A DNA stretch of 64,000 nt from Rosellinia necatrix (taxonomy: Eukaryota > Ascomycota > Sordariomycetes > Xylariales > Xylariaceae): positions 682,001 through 746,000 of the forward strand of contig JAGYVD010000010.1 in the NCBI GenBank assembly GCA_021209875.1, read 5' to 3'. Below the pieces are notes generated by a model. The model saw only the letters and a list, made by a program, of their open reading frames with translations, ran no database searches and was not told the DNA's origin. The translations under genes and the position numbers were made by a program. Positions 32,019 through 44,428 of the stretch are shown here, one piece after another. Within the stretch, counting starts at the first letter, position 1; each line of letters starts with the position of its first letter.

Positions 32019-34243
32019 CCTTTAGCGTTATGGGTTTATGGGAAGTTGGGGGCGTGCGACGTGCGGCATGGACAGCTCATGAGATTTGTAGTTGCTCAGA
32101 AGTGTATATGTTCAGAGGGGAGTGTGTATGTTAATTGTCTAGCCTTAAAGTTTCAGGTACGTAACACATCTTCAGTCGGTCGGGGATATAGTGCTCGAGG
32201 GAACATAGTAGAAGGGATGCAATGCAAGACAACGGGAAACCCTTACTGCCACTCCAGTACGCAAAGAGGGTGATGACAATAGTTGCTACCGCGAAGGCAG
32301 CGGACGGTCGGGAACGAAGGTCGAACATTGTGACAAATCGCTGTCAACTCGATGAGAAGAGAAAGGAGGAAAGAGAGAAGGGAGAAGAGAAAAGAGAAAA
32401 GAGAAACGAAATGCTGTATCGTGCAAGTATGCGTACATGAATGCATGCGTGAGGGTTGGTATCGAGATTGCGATCGAACAGGTTGTTGGTGGGAAAGAAA
32501 GGAAGGGAGGAGAGGAGAGGGGCGGAGTGAAGAGGGCGATTTATTGTCAGGAGGCTGGTAGGCTCACTACCTGGAACAGGGCGCCTACCTGGAACACGGG
32601 CGCCTATGGGTAATGTCGAGGGAGGTTCTCGTGGTCACACAGCTCGGCTATCACCCCCTCAGACCCCGTAGCACACTACCTTACCTACCTACCTTGCCTA
32701 CCTACTTCACCTACCTACCTTACCTACCTACCGAAGGTACTCAGGTACAGGTACCGAAATACTTGAACTTATCAACTATCTAGGTACCTTATCCAGGGTA
32801 CTTATCAACATAACTTAGCTACCTCTCTGAGGTACGCAAGGTGGGTTAAGTAGGAGGTAGTTATCTCGTGATATCTCTTGCTAAATTGCCCTGCGACACG
32901 AACATGTATTAACAGCCATTCCTTCAGTCTTCAGAGTTGGTTCTTATAGGCTATTCATAAAATCAAAAGCCTGATTGGCTGATATAAATAGCGCTAAAAT
33001 ACCTTTAATGTAGGGATATATATATACTTAGTTTTACTAAGAGAAGACTTACTGCCCGCGTGTACCTGTTCCCTGCAGCTTGCCTATCATTGTGCAATAT
33101 ACTTATTAGAGAATTTGCATGTACGCTAAATGTACAATATATCTAGTTTACTTTGAGGCAAACCAATACCTCACATGTTAAATTGAAAGAATTATGCGCA
33201 TGCAAAATTGCCGCCCCTGCTTTAAGGTTGTTTAGTACTTGGCTACGTGGTATGTTGTTAGTCCTGTATTTATCCCAAGGTAAATTACCTCTGAAGATTT
33301 ATGTGTTTGTTTGGATACCCTTATCTATGTCCCCTGTTATTAACATATTTTAATAGCAACAGTCAAAATAGTTTGGCTGCGGAACACAAATAAGGTATAA
33401 GTACGCACCATGAAATCTACAACGCAGCCTAACTCTGTAAATGGATAACCTGTCTTAAACTTTCCAATTGGACGCTATTTCCATAGTTATATTCTGATGT
33501 GGATATAAACATCAGTTGTCAAGCAAAGCTTGCTCATAAGTATTTTTGCTATCAGCCACATATAACTAACTATTGGGCACCTGCTCAATCATGTGCTAGT
33601 AACTAGCATAAATTTGGTTCTAATTGTGCACAGGCTATCTGTACATATGTTAGATACTTGTACCTCCTGGGTTCTCTGGCTTTCTGACGAGGATTTAGTG
33701 TACTGAGGCGGGGAAATTAACAGATAACCCCCCATGATACATACGTCTGCTAGGTCAGCTTGCTATTTCGAGTTAAGGCAGGAGTCATGGTATTCGCACT
33801 ACAATTTAATAGTTATAGGTGTGTATAGTATAGAACGCGCATTATAAGATACATGCCGTGTGCTGAATGTCCAGAGTGAAGTCTAGTCACAGGAGAGTAG
33901 AAGTTGGGTCACAAGTATTATATGGCTTAGTATAGGGGTAGGGCTCAATTCTATTGATTCCTAGGCCTACCATCTAAAGTGGGAGGCCTTTGGTCCTATA
34001 TACACATCAGTATACCACTAGAACTACACCATAGGCTAGCCAGCACCACGCTGTTTGCTTTATACACCTGGCAATACAGAAGGATCATGCTCGGTTGATT
34101 GGTCAAACACTATTTCAACACTGATGGATGCTAACGACATGCCAAACGCCCCATGCCTCCACCGCCAGGGATCAACCTGTAATATTAATATTCATAACTC
34201 ATAACGGGCATTATGGTGCCAACCGCAAATAATGGGGCATGAT
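32019..34243. other. AT-rich gene desert
   Basis: About 2.2 kb without a supported gene. A purine-rich stretch (GAGAAAGGAGG-type, 32350-32530) is followed by CTACCTACCTTACCTACC runs at about 32670-32830, then visibly AT-rich sequence from about 32880 to 34230 with no long open frame on either strand. Confidence 0.6.
32678..32835. repeat. ACCTACCT / GGTACCTA-rich repeat patch
   Basis: Dense imperfect ACCTACCTTGCCTACC and CAGGTACAGGTACC units, related to patches at 15.3, 22.8, 39.1-39.5, 41.7-41.9 and 50.9 kb. Confidence 0.7.
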
Positions 34244-37200
34244 TCATTTTCGCCCTCGAGCCAACAGCCTCTCGTGTAACTCGACAACGACGTCGCTCCA
34301 GGATTCAGCCGCACCCCCCTCTTCTTTGGTTGCCAGTAGAGTCCCGATACGGGTTGTTAAATACTCATTAACTTTATCGATTTTGAAGTGCTCTCCGTAG
34401 ACAACACGTGCTTGGGGAGCGATCGATACCCGTAAGCCATCACTGGCGTGATTAGCATGTAATGCAAGCGTGATCTCGACTTTCGTCTCTAACTGGGCGA
34501 GGAGAAGCATTGATCGGATTGCGAGAGACGAATCTGATGTTCGGGCGACTTTAGTGGGAAATGTGCAGTTCAAAAGCCGTATATTAGCGGCCACGTGATT
34601 TGCCTTCTTCCATGCTCCGCTGATCACACCCAGCATGTCGCGAATTTTGGTCTGTACTGGGATCATTCCACGCACGTGGTCCCGGATACATTGGACGAAG
34701 AATTCCTTTTCGGGTGATGATGGCAACGGATTACGATCACGATTGGCTGCAATGTACCATAGGTCGACCCGTGACTCCGAAGGGGTCCCTCCGGCAAATG
34801 GCGAGGTGTCGAATACAAATTCAATCTCCCGCTGGTATGTCATAGAAATGTTGGTGCCAGTCAGGCCTGTGATAGCCCAGCCGTATTGCCTCTCTAGTTC
34901 ATCAACTTTGGCTGTTACCAGGTTAGAGAAGCTCAAAACCCAGAACAAATTAATACAAACTAACCTTTGAGAGAGTTGATTTCATTGGATGTCCAGCCCC
35001 TGCATTCTTCTCGTACCTTTTCCGCCTCTTCAATATCATCAATGCAGTTTCGCTTCCGTTGCATAGCCGTATCAACGTTTGCTTCAACGTTGGTCAATTC
35101 TCTTCGGAGTTCCTCTATCTTGCGCTTCTTTACCTCAATATCTGAATCGAGATCAGTCAGCTCTGTTCGGGCGGATTGTAAGGTTTCCGGGTCACAATCC
35201 GCAAGCTCCTGGGCTACGGCCTGAAGGTCTTCATGCTCTGTCACAAGGGACGCAAACTGCTGAACAAGGCGAGGTAGAATGGAGTCAAGAAGGGCTTGCT
35301 GCTTGTGCAGTAGCTGTTCATCGGTAACCATGCCCTCGGATATCTTCACAAGGCCTTCTTTAAGCCCATCTTGAAGCTTCATGCGCCATTCATACCACAT
35401 GGCCTTGCTGAGTAATCTCGCGTGGGTTTTGACATTCTTGAACTGATTATCCATCAGGGTTTTGAACTCGGGTGTTGCGGTCATGTACTCTTTGAAGAGG
35501 GGTGGGTTCTCCTCAAACGTTTCCGTCTCGATTTCTCGCACGATCCTTCGACCTTCGGAGATATACTTCTTGAGCTCTCGACAGGACTGACAAAGGTCAG
35601 TATACTCCTGGCACTGATAAAACCATCAAGCAGGGAGAAGACTTACATGTTGGTAAAGTTCTAGCATCGGGACGGTGCAAGCGCCAGCTACAGTACACCG
35701 CTCCAAAGAGAGATCCTCCTGCCCCGAAAGGGCGCCTTTCTGGGTACCAGGCGCTTGGGTGTGTCTCCGTTTTGTGGTAGTCAATTCCATAAAACGGATG
35801 TTAGTCATATTTAAAAAGTCCTGGAGATGAATATGCTCTCCATCGACACCTTCGGTGGCTGGTAATGCAATAGTGTCATGAAAGGTAAATGTGCTAGTAG
35901 GTTGATCAGGCAACACATCCTTTATGCGGCTGTTGCCCTGGGGCGAAGAAGCGAAATTCGGCCCAGTGCTGGGTGACAATGCTGAGGAAAAGGCTGTGAT
36001 GCTTCTATTTCCAAACTCCAGTGTCTTGGCACTGGATCGAACGGTACGGCCTGTGGTCTCCTCCTTCGACGGCGGCGCGCGTAGTCGGACATTCTTGACG
36101 GGACTGCTCTGGTGATTCTTAAGCCGTTTAACGCCATCTCGATCACAGTCATCGTCTTCATCATCAAGTTCAGCAGGCCGCTTACCAAGAAGCCCACTAG
36201 CGCTACCAACGTGCAGGCTCTTTCGGCCTTTCAAAGGATTTTTCTTGGGAGTCATGCTTGATATCATATCCTTTAGCGTCGTCGTGCCATTGCCATCATC
36301 TTCGTCGATGCCTATGTCTAAAGCGCTATGCTCATTATGTCTGCCTTGCTCTGGCCCCTGCTCCCAATCGACCTCGCCTTCCAGGATCTGCGGCTCTGTA
36401 AAACTGACCACTCTAGGGTTTTCTCGGGGTATAAATGGGCCGGCAGTATCACCAATAGATCCTCGACGGTCGAGGATGGCGGTGATTTTTGGCGAACCAA
36501 GACCAGAGCGATCGGCGCCAACGCCGGAAAGTTGGCGCTTCTGAGGAGTGAGGACAATTTGAGGAGTTGCCACACCAGTACCTGGGTTTTGCCGGAATAA
36601 TGATGATTTGAGCCCGTGACCTGCAGCTGACCTGGGCGATGGATTAGCTAGAGTCGGAGTTGCTCTATTAGGGGAGACGAATCGTCTTTGGGATGGTAGC
36701 GAAGTTGGCGTTTTTATCGGGCTTGATTGCTGGGGCGTACTGGGCAGGTCTATTCTATCCGGGCCCGTAGAGTTGAAGACGAACTCATTGCGTTTGGGAG
36801 ACTTCCCTTTGGGGGTTTCTGATGCCTGCCGATCGTTGCTTCGACGAAGTCCCTTCTCTCGAAATGGAAGCAAGCCAGGGCTTTCAGCCTCTAAGATATC
36901 CCTTTCTGTGCTCACTTCGGGCAGATAGCTTTCCGGAGGCGACTCCAACATGTCATCTCCATCTGGTACGTCTACTTCTTGCTCCATAATTTGTTTCGCC
37001 TGGATATGACTATTCACTGGACAGGGTTCCGTGAAGATTTTGCCAACTGCTACAGTCATATCCATACCCATCGTATCGTTTGTGTCCTCCGCTTCTTTTT
37101 TGTCTTTGTCGTCGACTGGTATGATGCGGCCTAGCCCTACGGTCATATCCATAGTTGCTTCCTCATCCTTCGCCAATGTGCGACGCCGAGCAAGAGACAT

Positions 37201-38786
37201 TCTTCGTTTCGGAGCGTTAGATTTCGTTGCAGATAAAACACCGCCCATCACAGTAGTAAGTTCCATTGAAAGATCCTCATCGTCATGCATAATAGAATCA
37301 TCAGTTTGGATACCGCTCTTTATGCCACCAATTGCCCTGGTCAGCTCCATCGTCGCATCTGCGTCCTCGTCGAACTCGTCGCTAAGGCCTGGCTGGTCGG
37401 TCATCGTTTGGATTTGTGACGACAGTATGCCACCGAAGGCTCGTGTTACATCCATGGACATCTCTTCTTCCTGGATACCACCTTGGGTATCGTCCCGAGA
37501 CGTTATGATACCACCAACGGCCTGCGTGATCTCCATATCCATGAGATCCGTATCTTCATTGTCATGTGTTACAGGTGGTAGATTCGATTGGTCGCGGTGA
37601 GTGCTTGTTACTTTCTGTCCCGGCTTCTTGACCCAACCAAAGGAGGGAATAATCTCCTCTTCATCGTCAATTCTTTGAGTCTCCGCCCGTCGCGTGGCTA
37701 GCCGAAGAGCGTCATCCAGGGTATCGTTATCATTATTCGTGAAGCCTGAACGAGCTGACATAGCAGACGCCACGGATGTACCAGTCATCTCATCGGCATC
37801 AAGATCCATCGTTACCCCATCTGCGTCTGAATCACTGTCAGAATCCGACCCGATCTCCTCGTGTATCTCTGTAAGACCCTCTGTCGCATCAGAATCTGAA
37901 CTATAAACACTAGATGCCAAAGTTAGGTCATTTTGGTTGTTGTCATAACCGATGGCGGACACCCCCGAGCTTCTGCGTCGATTTTTCTGATGCGGATTCC
38001 GTTGGTCTTCCGGTGAACCTGGAGCCGAGGCTTCGATGTTCTCCGGAGGCGTAGACGGTGAATCAGTGGCCTCTTCGGAAGCGCTCGGCTGTGCTGCCAA
38101 TGACGAGGCCCTTCTTGTAGAGTCGCTCGAGGTGGTTGAGTCCTGCATATACTCAATCTCGTGAAAGGTGTGGAGAGTGGCCTCGGCGGCAAAAGATACG
38201 CGTCTGTTGGCAAGAGACTTCCTGCGGGCTTCACGTCGGTCCTTAATCTCCTTTTCCAGCTGGGTTCTCTCCCTCTCCTCACGCTCTCGGGCAGCAGCCT
38301 GTTGTTCTTCCTCTGTGCGCAGGGCGATTCTGGTCCCCGATGAAGATGGGTCGTCGTTCTGGAAAGGGTTGGGCAGCTTGTCGAGACCTTGAACAGTGCC
38401 CGAGGGAGGGGACTTGCGAGAAGAGGTCTTCGACTTATGCGGGGGGATCTCTGGTAGCTGGGGCATTGTGGGCTTGAGGATTGATCTCGGCGGAGGTTTT
38501 GAGGGCGCAGCCAACGACTACAGAGTAATTAGTACGAGATCAGCAGGAGAGATATTCTGGGGGCATGTACCACGCGTCTATTGCCAGAGCCGGACTTCAA
38601 CACATCAAGGCCACCGGGGCCAATGCTTTTGCTCCGCGACTTCTTCCGGCTTGCGTTACCAGCCAGAGAGCTAGCCAGGTCGACTGTGATGTTTTCTTTC
38701 TCCATTCTTTTGCGGACCGGCGAATGACCCGTTGATTTTCGCGGTCGCCGTGTCGACGGCATGGTCACATCGGCGTGACTGGACAT
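34244..38786 (-). CDS. SPC7: Outer kinetochore scaffold Spc7/KNL1
   Basis: Exons 38786-38571, 38517-35647, 35586-34965 and 34911-34244 give 1458 aa; the three introns (53, 60 and 53 nt) are canonical and in phase. The PP1-docking motif RVSF sits at about residues 178-181, just after KSLANRR. At least six MELT-like repeats follow between about 37.0 and 37.55 kb on the genome (MEITQAVGGI, MDVTRAFGGI, MELTRAIGGI, MELTTVMGGV, MDMTVGLGRI, MDMTVAVGKI); phosphorylated by Mps1, these recruit Bub3–Bub1. NMTNIRFMELTTTKRR opens the Spc7 domain, followed by a long coiled coil and a C-terminal RWD-type region (ELERQYGWAITG…) that binds the Mis12 complex. The start is the ATG at 38786; a second in-frame ATG is at 38762. 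The protein links microtubule attachment to the spindle checkpoint. Confidence 0.95.
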
Positions 38787-39894
38787 CTCGGCGACGTTAT
38801 AAGGCGAGAGGATCTGAAGGCTCACAACCGCACCGATCCTTTTTACAATTTGCGATCCTGTTCCTAGGTTTGGTTTTAAACAACGTACTGCTTTCTTCGC
38901 AGACTCAATGGCATTGTAAAGACGCAAGATATGGGGGGAGGAATTGGAGCTCGAGAGACAAGTAGCTGTTGCCGGCTTTGTCTATTATGACCGGTTGTAG
39001 GTGGAGTTGATTAAATGGCGACCTCTGGTCTTGTTGGCGATCGCGTCTCAATTGGACTGTTTGTAAACATGATGCGGGTGGAGGGAGCTACCTGGTATGT
39101 ACTAAAGTATCTTCCTCCATCTGCACGCATTAGGTAGTTACGTAGTTGAGTAAGTACCTACCTAGGTACCTACATAGTGGATCCACCAAATGCTGCAAGT
39201 GCTTGGGCACATTCATTGGAGATATCATAGTGTATATGTACCTACACGTGTAGGTACATACCTACACTACTGCCTGGTAGTAAATCTAACTTTGTGCCTA
39301 TCTCTTGCGAAGAGCAGAGTGCCCAGAACCACTAGCAGGTACGAAGGTAGGTACCTACCTTAGATGGAGTACACTACATAATTACCCATGTACCTACCTA
39401 GCTAGGTACCTTAGGTAAGGCAATGGTGGTATGTGTACTTTAGCGGGGTTCAATAAACTCTGTAGCGATTGAACAAGGAGAGATAGGTAGGTTACATACA
39501 TGGACAGGCATGTACAAAGTACTTAAATCAACATAGGTATTTAGGTAATGCAATTATGTGCAGGTGTAACTTGAAATGTGCTCAGTACAGTGCCAATAAT
39601 TACAATATATAGTATATTATACTGTAGCTAAGAAATTGTGCGGGTCTGCATAGGTATCAAAGATTAGTTGCCCACACTAGCCACAGTTAACCAATAGATT
39701 AGGTACATGCCTATCATTCACTATAGCGCCACAGGCGGTCATGCACAAGCGAATTTCTGCCCACACAATCCTCAGTTTTTACACTCCGTTTTTCGACTTC
39801 GACCCGTTGTCCCGCGATATCCTGACGCCAACCTCAACCACCTCACGATCTCCGAAGTCAACCTTTCTTGCGACCACGACAAACAATCGCAAAC
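38787..39894. other. Divergent gap SPC7/RPS11
   Basis: No coding region seen. It contains the promoters of both divergent genes and a dense patch of TAGGTACCTA palindromes (39120-39545). Confidence 0.55.
39120..39545. repeat. TAGGTACCTA palindrome cluster
   Basis: Many copies of TACCTACCTAGGTACCTAC-like sequence in both orientations. One 18-bp stretch at 39344-39361 (AAGGTAGGTACCTACCTT) is a perfect palindrome. CACGTGTAGGTAC and GCTAGGTACC variants are interspersed. Confidence 0.8.
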
Positions 39895-40858
39895 ATGGCT
39901 ACCGAGCTGGCTGTCCAAGTGGAGCGTGCCTTCCAAAAACAACCCCATATCTTCCAGAATGCCAAAGTAAAGGCGAAGTCGGCTCGTGCTGGTAATTCCC
40001 AACTGCCCCCCTCATGCAACCAGTTGTCATGCTAATCATCCTATCACAGGCAAGTCGGGCAAGGTGTGTGGCGCATAGGCAACGGGTGATGAGGTCAACA
40101 ACTTACATGTCGGATAGAGATATTATAAGGAAATCGGTCTTGGTTTCAAGACCCCCAAGACCGCCATTGAGGGCTCATACATCGGTATGTCGAACTACTA
40201 TTCCCTCGAATCTTGACCTGGAGCGATCGGATACCACATACCACAAGCGATATTACAACTACAACTACAACATACCAACCGAGAACGGGGGGAAGGCCGA
40301 GGCATCGCTCAGCTTTCGGGTCATGTCAATTCTATATCGCGGGGGCGCACGGCAGAGGGATCGCGTTAAAAACTCGGATATTAACCTCGATTTGTAGACA
40401 AGAAGTGCCCCTTCACTGGATTGGTGTCTATCCGCGGTAGAATCCTTACCGGTACCGTCGTATCTACGAAAATGCACCGAACTATAATCATCCGACGCGA
40501 ATACCTTCGTGAGTATTCTCCTACCCCGTTCTTGCACCAGCGCCTGGGCGTTCTCGGCCGCTACAATAATGACTGCTCGCTAACCTTTGTTGCAGACTTC
40601 ATCCGCAAGTTAGTCTACCTGTGATGGATGAAAGCTTGGGCCCCGAGACGGTTGCTAATGCATTGATGCGATAGGTACTCGCGTTACGAGAAGCGACACA
40701 AGAACATTGCCGCCCACTGCTCGCCCGCTTTCCGTGTGGAGGAGGGTGACCACGTCACTGTTGGCCAGTGCCGGCCCCTGAGCAAGACGGTTCGATTCAA
40801 CGTCCTCCGCGTACTTCCCCGAACCGGCAAGGCGGTCAAGAAGTTCAGCAAGTTCTAA
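39895..40858 (+). CDS. rps11: 40S ribosomal protein S11 (uS17)
   Basis: Six coding exons: 39895-39991, 40050-40063, 40118-40184, 40398-40508, 40596-40608 and 40675-40858, giving 161 aa, the normal length. Two exons are only 14 and 13 nt. The spliced protein reads [96 protein letters not shown] and ends [15 protein letters not shown], matching eukaryotic uS17 throughout. It binds 18S rRNA near the 5' domain of the small subunit. All introns are GT–AG with clear CTAAC/CTAAT branch sites; the 213-nt intron 3 is the longest. Intron-rich ribosomal protein genes are usual in this group. Confidence 0.97.
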
Positions 40859-42029
40859 GTTTAGGGACTCTTACGGGCATCGATGGCGTTGTTGCTTCAC
40901 GGTTCTTCATGATACAGAGTTTCGGAATGGTCGGTTCATAGGCTAAAATGGCGGCACAGAAATGCACGCCGGTAGTTCTGAAATGCAAAAAAGAGAATAC
41001 CACACCACTGGGGTCTCGATGCATTTGATGAGGCTTTGGGGTGAAACGAAGAGTCACATTAGTACTGGCTGTATGTGGAATGGTGGTCGGAAGGCTCGAT
41101 GAGCCTCGGGACCACCATGGGAATGGTAAAAAATTGTCCCATCATGATTCTTCGAACTTCCCGGTGTGATGGCATCACCAAGTGCCTAATTATAATTCTT
41201 ACAAGATATTTTGCGCCAACTTGAAGAACAAAGCTATGAAGAGCGCTGCTAGCCCGCAAGCTGTCGCGTATCAAATTATACAAGCCTATAAATGTGCTGT
41301 CTCATCGAGAAGCTGGGTAAAGCTGGACGGTACTGATGGGAGATATTAGGCCACTATGAACTACCTACCGACTTGCACTTGCGAGGCGAAAGAGATACAC
41401 GATACGTTCGCTCTGGGGGGTATATTGTAATCCATCCGTGCCTTATCATCCAATGGATCGCGCAATACGCCACATCCAGATGACGCCCCCTCGCTTCCCG
41501 CAATTCACCGTGTCTTCTCTCTGATTTTCTTATTCTACCATTTCGTCTTGGTATTGACTTTAGGTATATGCTTGGATATATGATATGTATGGTTCTCGAG
41601 CCTTGCAGTCCCGTGCTCATCCAAGTAGACTGGAGGTATCTGTGTTGGTTTGTGCATTAGAATAGTGTAGTATAAGGCTCCATAAGACTCGAAGCAAGTA
41701 GGTAGGCTTCCACCTTCAATAGGTACTTATTTAATTGAAAATGTCACATATTAAATAGATCGTCTAGGCACTCTCCTACAATACCTAGTCGTACACTGAA
41801 CGATAGGTAGATAGTGTAGGTACTTGGGTTACCTAGGTAGGTACCTACTACAATTACGTCTTATCGATTAGACCGATATTCGCATGTGTCTAAGATAAGG
41901 TATATCTATATCCCAAAGACGAGATCAAAGGTCCCGCCAAGAGTATTACTATCCGGTAAGAAGTAAAAAAGGCAAGACTAGTGAGGGCAAAAATACAAGC
42001 ATACTCCGACAGCTATACTCCGACAACCG
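40859..42029. other. Intergenic, 40.9–42.0 kb
   Basis: About 1.2 kb with no supported gene. TAGGTACCTACTACA-type palindromic motifs recur at 41697-41855. Confidence 0.55.
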
Positions 42030-43150
42030 ATGGGCTGGTGGGACAATCTCTGGGGCTCGAGCACGAGTGCCGACGATCCGCTCCGGAAGCTCGACCCAAA
42101 GCTCCGGGAGTTCCTCGCCAAAGAATCTCCCGTCAAGTACAACACCCCCAGCAATAACACCCCCAGCAATAACACCCCCAGCAATGGCCCGTCCGCCCAA
42201 GCACTAGAGAAGCCGGCCGAGCCCGCCCCATCCAGCGCAGACGCCGACGCCGCGCACGAGAGCGAGGCCAGCAATGAGCCCCCGGTGCCCAGGGAGAGCC
42301 AGTTCCAGGATGGCCGCTACGCCCATCTCTGGAAGTCATACCGGCCGCTGGCCCAGATCGAGGCCGAGACCAAGAGCGACCACGAGAAGCTGATGGACGT
42401 GCTGGAGGGCTACAAGGAGCGCAAGTCCCAGATCGGCCGGGCGGCGCTCGAGAATTGCGCCCTCGAGCAGGTCGACTGGCGCAGCTGCATGACGAATCCA
42501 TCGTGGGGGGAACGCATGACCTTGTGTCGAGACCAGGTCAAGAAATTCGAGCGGTGTTACATGACGCAGACGGTATGTACCCGTCGCTCCTCCGTGTATT
42601 ATTGCCAGGGGTGTCTGGCAGGTGGCTTGAAATATGCCGCGACCGACTGGAATGTCGCTAACACCACATCGATCAGAGGTTACTCAAAGCCCTCGGCTAC
42701 CTCTCCAGCCTAGACCGGACGCCCGAGCTCGAAGAGGATATCCAGATGCACGCCGACGCGCTATACCACCGTATGCTGAAGCAGGAGGCCGAGATAGACG
42801 CAGCGAAGAAGGAAGGGCGGCCGATACCGAAGTTCACACCGATCGTGACGAAGCCCATGGTCGAGGCCGCGATGCCCGACCCGGAGCTGACGCCCGAGCA
42901 GCAGGAGATACTGAAGTCGAAGCTGGAGAAGGTCGCCGAGCAGGACCGTGCCGCGGAAGAGGAGGCCATCAGAGGCGAGCTGCGGGCCAAGGCCGAGGTC
43001 GCGGCCAAGGTTCAGGATTTGTGGCGGCAGCAAGAGCTCGACCGGCAGGCGCGTAAGGAGAAGGGCAAGGCTACGCTGTGGGATAAAGTCGCTGGCACAT
43101 TTGGCAACAATAACAACAATAACAACAATGATGGCCAAGACAAGAAATAA
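42030..43150 (+). CDS. Twin-CX9C (CHCH/DUF3128-like) protein
   Basis: Exons 42030-42572 and 42677-43150 around a 104-nt GTATGT…ATCAG intron give 338 aa. Residues 1-110 are MGWWDNLWG plus a disordered region with a three-fold NTPSN repeat (15-bp DNA unit at 42141-42185). A structured part follows: ENCALEQVDWRSCM and LCRDQVKKFERCYMT, two CX9C motifs that should form disulphides in a helical hairpin as in intermembrane-space CHCH proteins, then a long charged helix rich in Glu, Lys and Ala, ending in a poly-Asn tail. Many fungal DUF3128-type proteins share this layout. Mia40-dependent import into the mitochondrial intermembrane space is the likely route, by family analogy. The exact role is unknown. 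Confidence 0.75.
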
Positions 43151-44250
43151 TAATAAAATTAAAAAGAAATAAGAAAAGAAAAAAAGGAGACAGGAAAGAA
43201 TCCCATCGATTGGAAAATAAGTCAGTAGGTGACGAAGAGGTTACCATACGCACGCTTCTTCCAGCATCCTACTCCGGCGGTTTTGCTGGTACTATACCCG
43301 GGCCCATCTAACGATTGTACAAAATATGTATGTATATAGAAAAGTGTGATATAGAGCATACCCCGCCCAGCCCAAAATGATGATACCAAGACAAATGAAA
43401 TAAAAGAAACCCATCCCTTGTCAGCTCAGACGCAATTTCATGCCGAACAGAAGAACTGCCTCATACCTGTATATATACTCAGGCTAGCATGCGATCCCAT
43501 ACCTTTGCAAGGTAGCTAAAGTAATTAGAGCAGATAAGTTTGGACGTTGGAAAACCTGTGAAAGAAAAGTCACGGCAAGATATACAATACATGTAGTTAC
43601 TTCAATGTGTAAATATACATATGGATATGGATATAAAATCAGCCTCAGGTTTCAAAGCGCCTTCGTATATAATCAATAACTAGCATACGAAAAGCCCTCC
43701 GGTCATCATCATCTAACAGAAAAAGACCTTGTTTAACCGAACTAAGGGGTTAGAGAAAAATAGATCGCCAAGGAATGGGCTATCTAAATGCTTGTCTCAC
43801 GGCTGCGTCGCAAAACGCCATCTTTCACCTCATAAAGCAAGCAACAAACCGGGCTTACTCACAACCACGACAGCGGCGCCGGTCGAAAAACACGAGCATT
43901 AAAATGGCTAATTAGAGAACTACAACGACCCGGCGAAGCAGGCATCGAGAGAGAGAGAAAGGGAGAAAAGAAACCGCTGTATTCAACCCGCTCTATGAAT
44001 AAGTAAAATAAAATATTAAAAAAAAAGGGGAAATTTTTTTTTTTTTGGAAAGAAGCGTTTTTACTAGAAAGCATTGGATGCAGCGCTCGTTTGCGAAAGC
44101 AGTAGGTCAAACCAAGACTTCTTTTTTTTTCTATTTCCTGGGGGAGAGGAGACCAGCGGTAAGCCAAAACCACGCGTCGAACGACATCTTCTACTTGTAC
44201 GTGAGCGGGGAGGACGCCGGGGACGTCGGAGGGAGGGAGTGGAGGGGGCG
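43151..44250. other. Intergenic, 43.2–44.3 kb
   Basis: About 1.1 kb between convergent genes. No gene is supported; A/T homopolymers occur near 44017-44046 and 44121-44130. Confidence 0.55.
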
Positions 44251-44396
44251 TTAGTAGTAGTAGTGATGATGATGGTGACGCGTCGTCCGGGTCCGCCGTT
44301 CCTCCTGTCCGGGCCCGCCGTCGCCGTCGCCGTCGCCGCCTCTCTTGTCGCATCCGGGTATTCTGCGGGTTTTCTCTAAACCCGTACCGTTGTCGT

Positions 44397-44428
<32 letters not shown>

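Noticed and set aside
43859..44353. 164-aa minus-strand frame with an Arg-rich start
   Set aside because: Its start lies in an alternative frame of the disordered 577-aa gene and the rest is AT-rich 3' flank.
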